Source of the DNA: Sulfitobacter sp. | GTDB taxonomy: Bacteria; Pseudomonadota; Alphaproteobacteria; Rhodobacterales; Rhodobacteraceae | DNA length: 6,544 nucleotides | Assembly: GCA_026421135.1 (NCBI GenBank) | Contig: JAPKCR010000133.1 | Location: 1-6,544 of the forward strand | Reading direction: 5' to 3' | Shown: one piece after another, positions 1 through 5,545 of the stretch | How positions within the stretch are numbered: position 1 is the stretch's first letter | How the letters are laid out: every line of letters begins with the position of its first letter | Program-made: the position numbers and the translations under genes | Notes under the pieces: model-generated | What the model saw: the letters and a program-made list of their open reading frames with translations, nothing else | Databases searched by the model: none | What the model was told of the DNA's origin: nothing

Positions 1-845
1 ATCTGATGGGTCTAATCATCAAACACCTGTCCCCACACTATGGTGCTGCAGAATTGTCCGCCTACCGGAATATTGTTGGCTTGATCCCTGCAGGCATTGC
101 GCTTTGGGTGTCGCCTGATTGGCACCAAAAAGGGCGTATTTTAAGAGTACGTCAGTGGCGTTTCGCCCTTATGCGGGGTTTTATCCTGACATTTGCGCAG
201 TATTTCTTTTATCTGTCGCTTGGACTGCTCAGTTTTGCGACAGCGTCGACGATCACCTATGCCAATGCGCCAATCATGGTCGCGCTCGCCGTGATCCTAC
301 TTGGTGAAAAGGTTGGCGCATTAAGGTGGGGTGCTGTGCTTTTGGGTTTTGTCGGGGTGATTTTGGTCGTTGGGCCGGGCCGCGATAGCTTCCAACCCGC
401 TGCGCTTTTCCCGCTCGCGGCGGCTGCTTGTTATGCTTTGGTGGCCGTTACGACCCGCATGATGGACGATGACGTCCCTAGCGCACTGATCAACCTTTAT
501 TCTTCTGGCATTGCCGCAGTCGGATCGTTGGCGCTTGCATTTGTAACCGGCGGCTTTAACCCATTGGGGTCTGGCAGCGATCTGCTTTGGATTGTTGGGA
601 TGGGCGGGTTTGGCGGAACGGCCGTTCTGTTCCTGATCATGTCATACCGAATGACAGAACAAAGCAACTTGGCCCCGTTCAGCTATTTCGGCATTCCACT
701 GGCCTTTGTTCTTGGTTGGGTCTTTTATGGCGAAGCACCGTGGTCCGATTTGTTTCCTGGTGCGCTTTTCATCATTGTCGGCGGGCTGTTGATTGTTTGG
801 CGTGAAGGTAAGAGCCGCGCGGCACAAGCAAAGGTCATCGTCTAA
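1..845 (+). CDS. EamA/DMT-family membrane transporter, 5' partial
   Basis: Probable inner-membrane permease of the drug/metabolite transporter superfamily (EamA type); the substrate cannot be told from sequence. From the first Met in the window (position 6) 279 residues are readable, and they are hydrophobic almost throughout. Nine segments are visible, roughly at residues 20-35, 53-73, 78-98, 107-123, 130-149, 158-180, 192-214, 221-242 and 250-266. Family members usually have ten helices. The readable protein opens with MGLIIKHLSP, which resembles the tail of helix 1, and the frame is open to the window edge (the codon before the Met is CTG), so the true start is probably upstream and the Met at position 6 internal. 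The inside of the protein carries the two-fold EamA repeat: the ATASTITYANAPIMVAL segment in repeat one and LAPFSYFGIPLAFVLGW in repeat two. It converges on pncB; the two genes overlap by 4 nt. The family call is firm, the substrate unknown. Confidence 0.88.
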   Translation, partial: LMGLIIKHLSPHYGAAELSAYRNIVGLIPAGIALWVSPDWHQKGRILRVRQWRFALMRGFILTFAQYFFYLSLGLLSFATASTITYANAPIMVALAVILLGEKVGALRWGAVLLGFVGVILVVGPGRDSFQPAALFPLAAAACYALVAVTTRMMDDDVPSALINLYSSGIAAVGSLALAFVTGGFNPLGSGSDLLWIVGMGGFGGTAVLFLIMSYRMTEQSNLAPFSYFGIPLAFVLGWVFYGEAPWSDLFPGALFIIVGGLLIVWREGKSRAAQAKVIV

Positions 846-857
846 ACGATGACCTTT
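830..857. terminator. Bidirectional hairpin terminator holding both stop codons in its loop
   Basis: A perfect 12-bp inverted repeat, AAAGGTCATCGT (830-841) and ACGATGACCTTT (846-857), encloses the 4-nt loop CTAA. The loop contains the transporter's TAA (843-845) and, on the other strand, the pncB TAG (844-842). On the + strand the stem ends in a TTTT run (855-858), on the - strand in TTT. The T tracts are short, so termination efficiency is inferred, but location, symmetry and stem quality fit an intrinsic terminator shared by two converging genes. Confidence 0.7.
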
Positions 858-2134
858 TGTGCATTTTGCTCGCCTACATGGAAGACACGCTTATAGCGGT
901 CGATCTCGCTTGGCGGACCCATCGCTTTGTTCGGATTATCCGACAGTTTGACCGTTGGGCGTCCATTCGCGGATACGGCTTTGCACACCAAACTAAAGGG
1001 GGCGAGCGCGTCATCGGGTGTCAGTCCTCGAAAATCATTGGTCAATAAGGTGCCCCAGCCGAATGAGATTTTCGCTTTGTCAGAAAACTCACGGTGTAGC
1101 TCTTTTATTTTCGCAACATCCAGACCATCACTAAAGATAATTCTTTTGCTGGTTGGGTCTTCGCTCCGTGATTTCCACCAGTCAATTGCCGTTTGGGCGG
1201 CAGTTGCAGGATCGCCGCTGTCAACACGGATGCCCGTCCAACCGGCCAGCCAATCAGGCGCATTGTCCAAGAAACCTTTGGTTCCATATGTGTCTGGCAG
1301 AATGATGCGCAGATTGCCCTCGTGCTCTTCGTGCCAATCACGCAAAACATCATAGGGAGCCTGCGCGAGCGCGGCATCATCCTCGGCCAGAGCAGCGTAG
1401 ACCATTGGTAGCTCATGAGCGTTTGTGCCGATCGCCTCAACCTCGCGATCCATGGCGATCTTGCAGTTCGATGTCCCGGTAAAGGCGCTGCCCAGCCCTT
1501 CTTGCATTGCCTGAACACACCAGTCTTGCCACAAGAACGAATGGCGCCGCCGCGTGCCGAAATCGGCAATTGATAAGTCAGGTATTGTGCGGAGTTCTTC
1601 GATCTTTTCCCAAACGCGGGTCATGCCGCGGGCGTACAAAATCTGAAGCTCGAACTTGCCCATCCGGTCCAGCACCGCGCGGCCGCGCAGCTCCATCAGA
1701 ACTGCAAGGGCAGGAATTTCCCAAAGCATAACTTCGTGCCACGTACCCTCGAACGTCAATTCGTATTGATCGCCTTTCCGCTCAAGATGATAGGGCGGCA
1801 AGCGCAGCCCTTCAAACCACTCCATAAAGTCGGGCCGGAACATTTGGCGTTTGCCGTAAAACGTATTGCCGCGCAGCCAAGTACTTTCACCCCTGCTTAG
1901 CGAAAGGGAGCGGATATGATCCAATTGCTCGCGCAGCTCGCCTTCGTCGATCAGATCAGCAAGGGGAATATGCTTTGACCGGTTGATCAGGCTAAAGGTG
2001 ACTTGGGTTTCAGGTTTATTGCGAAATACCGATTGGCACATCAGCAATTTATAGAAATCCGTATCAATTAGTGACCGAACGATCGGGTCGATCTTCCACT
2101 TGTGGTTCCAGACGCGGCTGGCGATATCGACCAT
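842..2134 (-). CDS. pncB: Nicotinate phosphoribosyltransferase
   Basis: Cytosolic enzyme of NAD salvage (Preiss-Handler route) joining nicotinate and PRPP to nicotinate mononucleotide, with ATP hydrolysis. The product is 430 aa, within the normal range of proteobacterial PncB. Family signatures in order: the N-terminal DTDFYKLLMCQSVF (about residues 24-37), the glycine/arginine segment STWLRGNTFYGKRQMF, DFGTRRRHS (about 192-199), GTNAHELPM (about 236-244) whose His240 corresponds to the histidine phosphorylated in PncB enzymes, RVDSGDP (about 303-309), FGWGT (about 358-362) and KLSDNPNK (about 396-403). I chose the ATG at 2134 because GGAG lies 9 nt upstream and the protein then begins MVDIA. 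The ATG at 2149 would add five residues but has no ribosome site in front. The 3' end overlaps the transporter by 4 nt inside a terminator hairpin. pncA, the preceding step of the pathway, lies on the same strand beyond marC. Confidence 0.95.
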   Translation of the reverse strand: MVDIASRVWNHKWKIDPIVRSLIDTDFYKLLMCQSVFRNKPETQVTFSLINRSKHIPLADLIDEGELREQLDHIRSLSLSRGESTWLRGNTFYGKRQMFRPDFMEWFEGLRLPPYHLERKGDQYELTFEGTWHEVMLWEIPALAVLMELRGRAVLDRMGKFELQILYARGMTRVWEKIEELRTIPDLSIADFGTRRRHSFLWQDWCVQAMQEGLGSAFTGTSNCKIAMDREVEAIGTNAHELPMVYAALAEDDAALAQAPYDVLRDWHEEHEGNLRIILPDTYGTKGFLDNAPDWLAGWTGIRVDSGDPATAAQTAIDWWKSRSEDPTSKRIIFSDGLDVAKIKELHREFSDKAKISFGWGTLLTNDFRGLTPDDALAPFSLVCKAVSANGRPTVKLSDNPNKAMGPPSEIDRYKRVFHVGEQNAQKVIV

Positions 2135-2172
2135 GATCCTAGGCTCCATTAGGCGGTGTGTTTGTGACGCAT

Positions 2173-2185
2173 CCCGTCTGACGGG
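2173..2185. promoter_or_regulatory. GC-rich palindrome upstream of pncB
   Basis: CCCGTC-T-GACGGG is an exact 6-bp inverted repeat around a single base, centred about 45 nt upstream of the pncB start. It could be an operator half-site pair or a short leader hairpin. No binding factor can be assigned from sequence, and a palindrome this short can arise by chance. Confidence 0.25.
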
Positions 2186-2194
2186 GCAAGGGAA

Positions 2195-2224
2195 TTGCCG
2201 CTGACTTAGGTATAAACCTATGTT
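2195..2224 (+). promoter_or_regulatory. Candidate marC promoter
   Basis: TTGCCG (2195-2200) and TATGTT (2219-2224) are separated by 18 nt and would start transcription about 30 nt before the marC ATG. Each hexamer matches the sigma-70 consensus at four of six positions. This is the best pairing I could find in the roughly 125-nt gap between the divergent pncB and marC. I found no equally good promoter for pncB on the other strand. Confidence 0.3.
2207..2220. promoter_or_regulatory. Operator-like palindrome between pncB and marC
   Basis: TAGGT-ATAA-ACCTA, 5-bp arms around 4 nt, falls between the candidate -35 and -10 boxes of marC and lies upstream of divergent pncB, a typical place for a repressor site. 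The sequence shows symmetry only. It does not match an NAD-regulator operator that I can recall with certainty. Confidence 0.3.
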
Positions 2225-2259
2225 ATCGCAGGCAGCATCCCCCTAAAAAGGTCTGCACC

Positions 2260-2919
2260 ATGTTCGAATGGCCCAATCTTCTAAGAGAACTGATTACGCT
2301 TTTTGTTGTGATCGATCCCATCGGCAGCCTGCCAGTGTTCTTATACGCAACGGCAAATGTCCCCAAAAACTTGCACCGCAGTTTTGCGCTGCGTGCTGTA
2401 CTGGTCGCTGGGATTGTTTTGCTGGCTTTCTTAGTTGGCGGGCAGTTTTTATTAGAATCACTCGGATTGCGGCTTGGATCATTCCAAGTGGCAGGCGGAA
2501 TCGTTCTTTTTCTATTTGCACTCAGCATGATCTTTGGTGAACCAAAACCAACGCAAGAGATCGAAGCTGCCGAAAGGGATCATCTTGCAGGTGCCGTTTT
2601 CCCGCTTGCAATGCCGTCGATTGCGTCTCCGGGTGCTATGCTGGCAATTGTAATTCTGACGGATAACCACAGCAACCCCGTGTCAGACCAATTGATAACT
2701 GCAGCACTTTTGATTCTGATACTGGCAGCTACTTTGGTTCTTTTGCTAATGGCAGGAAAAATAGGCCGCTTGATGGGAACAACCGGGGCCAGCGTCATCA
2801 GCCGCGTGATGGGGATTATCCTAGCGACAGTTGCGGTTGACGCCACTCTGGGTGGCCTCGACGCGCTTGGTATTCTAGACTTGGCACCTGCGGCGGAACT
2901 TACGTTTGGGTCAGGATAA
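2260..2919 (+). CDS. MarC-family integral membrane protein
   Basis: Inner-membrane protein of the MarC (UPF0056) family, 219 aa, the usual size. The family's function is not established; an early link to multiple antibiotic resistance in E. coli was not upheld, so no transport role is claimed. Six hydrophobic segments are visible at about residues 8-30, 42-64, 72-92, 111-133, 144-166 and 181-203. Family hallmarks: FVVIDPIGSLPVF in helix 1, GSFQVAGGIVLFLFALSMIFG in helix 3, VFPLAMPSIASPGAM in the mid-protein loop and helix 4, and SRVMGIILATVAVD in helix 6. The ATG is preceded by AAAAAGG with about 8 nt spacing. It runs opposite to pncB and pncA, lies between them, and its last 20 nt overlap the pncA 3' end. 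The SPG in place of the more usual GPG in the PLA-P motif is a mild variant. Confidence 0.92.
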   Translation: MFEWPNLLRELITLFVVIDPIGSLPVFLYATANVPKNLHRSFALRAVLVAGIVLLAFLVGGQFLLESLGLRLGSFQVAGGIVLFLFALSMIFGEPKPTQEIEAAERDHLAGAVFPLAMPSIASPGAMLAIVILTDNHSNPVSDQLITAALLILILAATLVLLLMAGKIGRLMGTTGASVISRVMGIILATVAVDATLGGLDALGILDLAPAAELTFGSG

Positions 2920-3502
2920 CGCCCGCCGCGGCCATGGCCTCAATCGCGGATTCTAAGGAGTTGTTCAGATCAATTGCGCGGCAAAGATCTTGCCTGACTT
3001 CAACCTTGAACCCTAAATTAGCTGCATCAACTGCCGAAAAATTAACGCAGAAATCAAGGGCGAGCCCGACCAAAACCAATTCGGTGATCCCACGGGTCCG
3101 CAAATATCCATCTAGGCCGGTCGGGGTGGTGTGGTCGTTCTCGTAGAATGCTGAATAGCTGTCAATTTTAGGATTATACCCCTTTCGGATGATTAAATCG
3201 GCAGCGGTGTCGTTCAGATCAGCATGAAAAGCGGCCCCTTTTGTACCCTGAACGCAATGATCTGGCCAAAGAACCTGAGGGCCATAGGACATTTCAACCA
3301 GTTCATATGGCCCCTTCCCCGCATGCGAAGACGCAAAGGAAGAATGCCCCAAGGGGTGCCAATCTTGGGTTAGAACAACCCCGTCCACATTGGCCATTAG
3401 GTCATTGATCTGTTCAATAATTTTATCACCTTGGGCAACTTCCAACGCCCCGCCCGGGCAAAAGTCGATTTGGACGTCGATCACGATCAATGCTTTGGTC
3501 AT
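2900..3502 (-). CDS. pncA: Nicotinamidase
   Basis: Cytosolic hydrolase turning nicotinamide into nicotinate and ammonia, the entry step of NAD salvage; it often also hydrolyses pyrazinamide. The product is 200 aa, normal for the isochorismatase-like nicotinamidases. The catalytic triad is complete: Asp9 in IDVQIDF, Lys107 in IIRKGYNP, and Cys152 in GLALDFCVNF, with the LAL stretch before it supplying the cis-peptide oxyanion region. The metal site is seen as Asp47, His49 and His53 in QDWHPLGH plus His82 in WPDHCVQGT. Start: AAGGAG (3511-3516, - strand) sits 8 nt before the ATG, a strong ribosome site. The gene overlaps marC tail to tail by 20 nt and diverges from trhO. Its product feeds PncB, encoded on the same strand 766 nt beyond its stop but separated by marC, so co-transcription would require reading through antisense marC. 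Confidence 0.96.
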   Translation of the reverse strand: MTKALIVIDVQIDFCPGGALEVAQGDKIIEQINDLMANVDGVVLTQDWHPLGHSSFASSHAGKGPYELVEMSYGPQVLWPDHCVQGTKGAAFHADLNDTAADLIIRKGYNPKIDSYSAFYENDHTTPTGLDGYLRTRGITELVLVGLALDFCVNFSAVDAANLGFKVEVRQDLCRAIDLNNSLESAIEAMAAAGVILTQT

Positions 3503-3518
3503 AGCGCTGTCTCCTTGT

Positions 3519-3532
3519 TATCGATCGCGATA
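3519..3532. promoter_or_regulatory. Operator-like palindrome between pncA and trhO
   Basis: TATCG-ATCG-CGATA has 5-bp arms around 4 nt, just upstream of the pncA ribosome site, inside the 105-nt gap between pncA and divergent trhO. Its geometry equals the palindrome at 2207-2220 but its sequence differs. It could be an operator for pncA. The evidence is symmetry and position only. Confidence 0.25.
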
Positions 3533-3571
3533 CCATATCTTTGTGATCAGGTCAGTGTCGAAAGCACCCTC

Positions 3572-3600
3572 TTGCCTGAGACGCGTGGGGGGCGTATCTG
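3572..3600 (+). promoter_or_regulatory. Candidate trhO promoter (leaderless)
   Basis: TTGCCT (3572-3577) and TATCTG (3595-3600) are spaced by 17 nt. Transcription starting about 7-8 nt after the -10 box would begin at or next to the A of the trhO ATG (3608), giving a leaderless mRNA. That would explain why no ribosome-binding site is seen in front of trhO. The -10 box lacks the usual final T, so this is a moderate match. Confidence 0.35.
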
Positions 3601-3607
3601 ATCGCCC

Positions 3608-4507
3608 ATGTATATCATTGCCGCTCTTTATCACTTTACCCGTTTCAGCGATCCTGACGGCTTGCGCGCGCCGCTTAAGGCGCTGTGTGACGTGCAGGAC
3701 GTCAAAGGGACCTTGTTGGTTGCAGGCGAAGGCATCAATGGCACGATAGCTGGCCCGCGCGCCGGTGTTGATGCTGTCATTGCCCATATCAAAAAACTGC
3801 CTGGTTGCAGCACCTTAGAATGGAAGGAAAGTACCGCAAAAACTCGACCTTTCGGGAAAATGAAGGTCCGGCTTAAGCGTGAAATTGTCACGATGGGGCA
3901 ACCTGACGTCGATCCGCTTGCACGTGTTGGCCATTATGTCGAAGCGTCGGACTGGAACGACTTGATCAACCGCGACGACGTGGCCGTGATCGATACGCGG
4001 AATGACTATGAGGTGTCGATCGGGACGTTTGATGGTGCCATTGATCCCCAGACCAAAAGTTTTGGCGAGTTTCCCGCCTGGTGGCAGGAAAACAAGCATC
4101 GGTTCCACAACAAAAAGATCGCAATGTTTTGCACAGGCGGTATTCGGTGCGAGAAATCAACGAATTACCTTGTCGGGCAGGGTATTGAAGACGTGTTTCA
4201 CCTAAAGGGTGGAATCCTGAAATATCTCGAAGAAGTACCCCAAGAAGATAGCAACTGGCAGGGTGAATGCTTCGTCTTTGATAACCGTGTAAGCGTCGGT
4301 CATGGTTTAAAAGAAGGTCCGCATATGCTGTGCCACGGGTGTCGCAGGCCGATATTGCCGCAGGACACAACGCGCGAGGGATATGAGGCCGGCGTGAGCT
4401 GCCACCAGTGCGTTAGCGAAACAACTGATGCAGACAAGGCCCGATTTCGCGAACGACAGCATCAGATTATGCTGGCACGCGACCGCGGTGAAGACCACCT
4501 GAGCTAG
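3608..4507 (+). CDS. trhO: tRNA uridine(34) hydroxylase, rhodanese-domain (YceA/TrhO)
   Basis: TrhO hydroxylates wobble uridine 34 of certain tRNAs to 5-hydroxyuridine using oxygen, the first step towards cmo5U/mo5U-type modifications that widen codon reading. The product is 299 aa. Residues about 4-96 form the acylphosphatase-like N-terminal domain typical of the family (GTLLVAGEGINGTIAG). A rhodanese domain follows at about 122-217, with DTRNDYEVSIGTFDGA and the active-site loop CTGGIRCEK (Cys175, Cys181). The C-terminal tail carries two Cys pairs, CHGC (242-245) and CHQC (265-268), that look like a metal-binding knuckle. The start is forced: an in-frame TGA lies at 3599-3601 and the next Met is residue 85. 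No ribosome site is evident (GGGGGG at 3587-3592 is too far). It diverges from pncA and lies 97 nt before motB; no functional link to motility is implied. Confidence 0.94.
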   Translation: MYIIAALYHFTRFSDPDGLRAPLKALCDVQDVKGTLLVAGEGINGTIAGPRAGVDAVIAHIKKLPGCSTLEWKESTAKTRPFGKMKVRLKREIVTMGQPDVDPLARVGHYVEASDWNDLINRDDVAVIDTRNDYEVSIGTFDGAIDPQTKSFGEFPAWWQENKHRFHNKKIAMFCTGGIRCEKSTNYLVGQGIEDVFHLKGGILKYLEEVPQEDSNWQGECFVFDNRVSVGHGLKEGPHMLCHGCRRPILPQDTTREGYEAGVSCHQCVSETTDADKARFRERQHQIMLARDRGEDHLS

Positions 4508-4543
4508 TTGGAACGGCGGCACAAATACCGAAAATTAAAGATG

Positions 4544-4559
4544 TTAAGCCGGCTGTAAC
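4544..4559 (+). promoter_or_regulatory. CtrA-like binding site upstream of motB
   Basis: TTAA-GCCGGCT-GTAAC matches the alphaproteobacterial CtrA consensus TTAA-N7-TTAAC at eight of nine defined bases. It lies 45 nt before the motB ATG. The same motif, in opposite orientation and with a similar CCGG spacer core, occurs before flgE. CtrA control of flagellar genes is established in Rhodobacteraceae; its binding here is inferred. Confidence 0.5.
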
Positions 4560-4598
4560 ACCTCCACCGTTAAACCCGTATTTGGGTGAATAGAGGTG
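4559..4598 (+). promoter_or_regulatory. Leader hairpin that can mask the motB ribosome site
   Basis: CACCTC (4559-4564) pairs with GAGGTG (4593-4598), and inside it ACCC (4574-4577) pairs with GGGT (4584-4587) around a 6-nt loop. The outer right arm covers most of the motB Shine-Dalgarno sequence AGGTGG (4594-4599), so folding would limit translation. CCACC (4564-4568) could also pair with GGTGG (4595-4599). This only acts if transcription begins before about 4559. Confidence 0.3.
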
Positions 4599-4604
4599 GT
4601 GAGA

Positions 4605-5444
4605 ATGGCGGCGCAGGCAAATGCGGCACCAGTCATCATTAAACGTAAAAAAGTTATCAAAGGCGGCGGGCATCATGGTGGTGCCTGGAAAGTCGCTTAT
4701 GCGGATTTTGTAACCGCTATGATGGCCTTTTTTATGTTGATGTGGCTGCTGAACGCGACAACAGAACAACAACGCAAGGGGATTTCCGACTATTTCTCCC
4801 CGACAATCCCGATCGTGCGGGTTTCCGGTGGTGGGGACGGTGCGTTCTCCGGCGAAAGCATTTTCTCAGAGATGACATTGCCCAAGAACGGTACGGGTGC
4901 GACCATGCCCAATCAGCCAGCCGATGGCCAGGAAGGCGCGGGCGCTGGAAACGGCAGTGATGGGCCAGACGCTGAAGGTCAAAATGAGCTATTTAAAGTG
5001 GTGGATTCAACACTGATGGGCCGTGGTGGTGAATCCATGGTGATGGACGAACTGAAGCGCCACGTAATAACAAAAGTGACGGACGAAGGGATGGTAATCG
5101 AGCTTTTTGATGACGATGAAATGGCTCTTTTTACGCCCGGCACGGATGAGGCTTCGCCGCTTCTTGAGAAGCTGCTGTATGTCATCGCCGACGCGGCAAA
5201 AATAGTTGAAAGTGACATCGCGGTGGCCGGATACGTCCGTTCCAATCCGATTGTCGCGATTAAGAACCCCGTCTGGGATCTGTCGTCCCAACGCGCAACC
5301 CAAGGTCGACTGCTGCTCGAGAAGTATTTGGGGAACCCGGAAAGAGTAAAAAAAGTAACGGGTTACGCTGATAGAAAACCAGCGGTTACAAACAGCATGG
5401 ATATTCGCAACAATCGGTTGCAGGTTATTTTGCTGCGGGAGTAA
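4605..5444 (+). CDS. motB: Flagellar motor stator protein MotB
   Basis: MotB forms the ion-conducting stator with MotA in the inner membrane and anchors it to peptidoglycan. The product is 279 aa. A basic N-terminus (IIKRKKVIKGGGHHGG) precedes a single helix, about residues 28-49, with Asp34 in AYADFVTAMMAFFM as the ion-binding aspartate. After the plug region (ISDYFSP) comes a Gly/Asp-rich linker at about 95-127. The OmpA-like periplasmic domain spans about 140-279, with FTPGTDEASP, WDLSSQRATQG, VTGYADRKPAV and NNRLQV. The usual GHTD motif is replaced by GYVR (209-212), while the peptidoglycan-contacting Arg (R230 in LSSQRA) is kept. Start: AGGTGG (4594-4599) sits 5 nt before the ATG at 4605; a GTG at 4596 in the same frame lies inside that ribosome site and is unlikely. 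motA is not in the window. flgE follows after 101 nt. Confidence 0.93.
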   Translation: MAAQANAAPVIIKRKKVIKGGGHHGGAWKVAYADFVTAMMAFFMLMWLLNATTEQQRKGISDYFSPTIPIVRVSGGGDGAFSGESIFSEMTLPKNGTGATMPNQPADGQEGAGAGNGSDGPDAEGQNELFKVVDSTLMGRGGESMVMDELKRHVITKVTDEGMVIELFDDDEMALFTPGTDEASPLLEKLLYVIADAAKIVESDIAVAGYVRSNPIVAIKNPVWDLSSQRATQGRLLLEKYLGNPERVKKVTGYADRKPAVTNSMDIRNNRLQVILLRE

Positions 5445-5472
5445 GGGATACCAACTATCACGCATTTTATCT

Positions 5473-5488
5473 GTTAGTCCGGCGTTAA
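5473..5488 (-). promoter_or_regulatory. CtrA-like binding site upstream of flgE
   Basis: On the - strand the sequence reads TTAA-CGCCGGA-CTAAC, matching TTAA-N7-TTAAC at eight of nine defined bases; on the + strand it is TTAG-N7-TTAA. It lies 57 nt before the flgE ATG. A possible -10 box, TATGTG (5501-5506), follows after 12 nt, which would put the site over the -35 region as in activated CtrA promoters. The relation to the site before motB strengthens the call. Confidence 0.5.
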
Positions 5489-5504
5489 GCCTGAAGCGCC
5501 TATG

Positions 5505-5532
5505 TGTTGAACCAACATCGGTTGGAACAACA
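5505..5532. promoter_or_regulatory. 28-bp dyad in front of the flgE ribosome site
   Basis: TGTTG (5505-5509) pairs with CAACA (5528-5532), and CCAAC (5512-5516) with GTTGG (5521-5525). The arms are interrupted by AA on both sides and enclose the 4-nt loop ATCG. The dyad ends where the purine-rich flgE ribosome site begins (AAAAAGG, 5532-5538; ATG 5546). It could be an operator or a leader hairpin. No T run follows, so it is not a classical terminator for motB. Confidence 0.45.
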
Positions 5533-5545
5533 AAAAGGCTAGCGC

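Noticed and set aside
927..1569. Open frames of 142 and 154 codons inside pncB, one on each strand
   Set aside because: Both are embedded in the clearly conserved pncB frame and show no family motifs or ribosome sites.
2135..2149. ATG at 2149 as the pncB start
   Set aside because: No Shine-Dalgarno sequence precedes it, whereas the ATG at 2134 has GGAG 9 nt upstream and gives the MVDIA start I expect for this family.
2211..2216. TATAAA as the marC -10 box
   Set aside because: The only reasonable -35 box (TTGCCG) is just 10 nt away; TATGTT at 2219 gives a workable 18-nt spacing.
2890..2929. GCGGCGG / CCGCCGC inverted repeat spanning the marC-pncA overlap as a bidirectional terminator
   Set aside because: Only 7 bp with a 26-nt loop and no T run on either strand; a GC-rich coincidence is as likely.
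4596..4604. GTG at 4596 as the motB start
   Set aside because: It overlaps the AGGTGG ribosome site and has no ribosome site of its own; the ATG at 4605 is correctly spaced.
5481..5500. GGCGTT / AGCGCC hairpin after motB as a terminator
   Set aside because: Weak 6-bp stem including a G-U pair, no T run, and it overlaps the CtrA-like site, which explains part of the sequence better.
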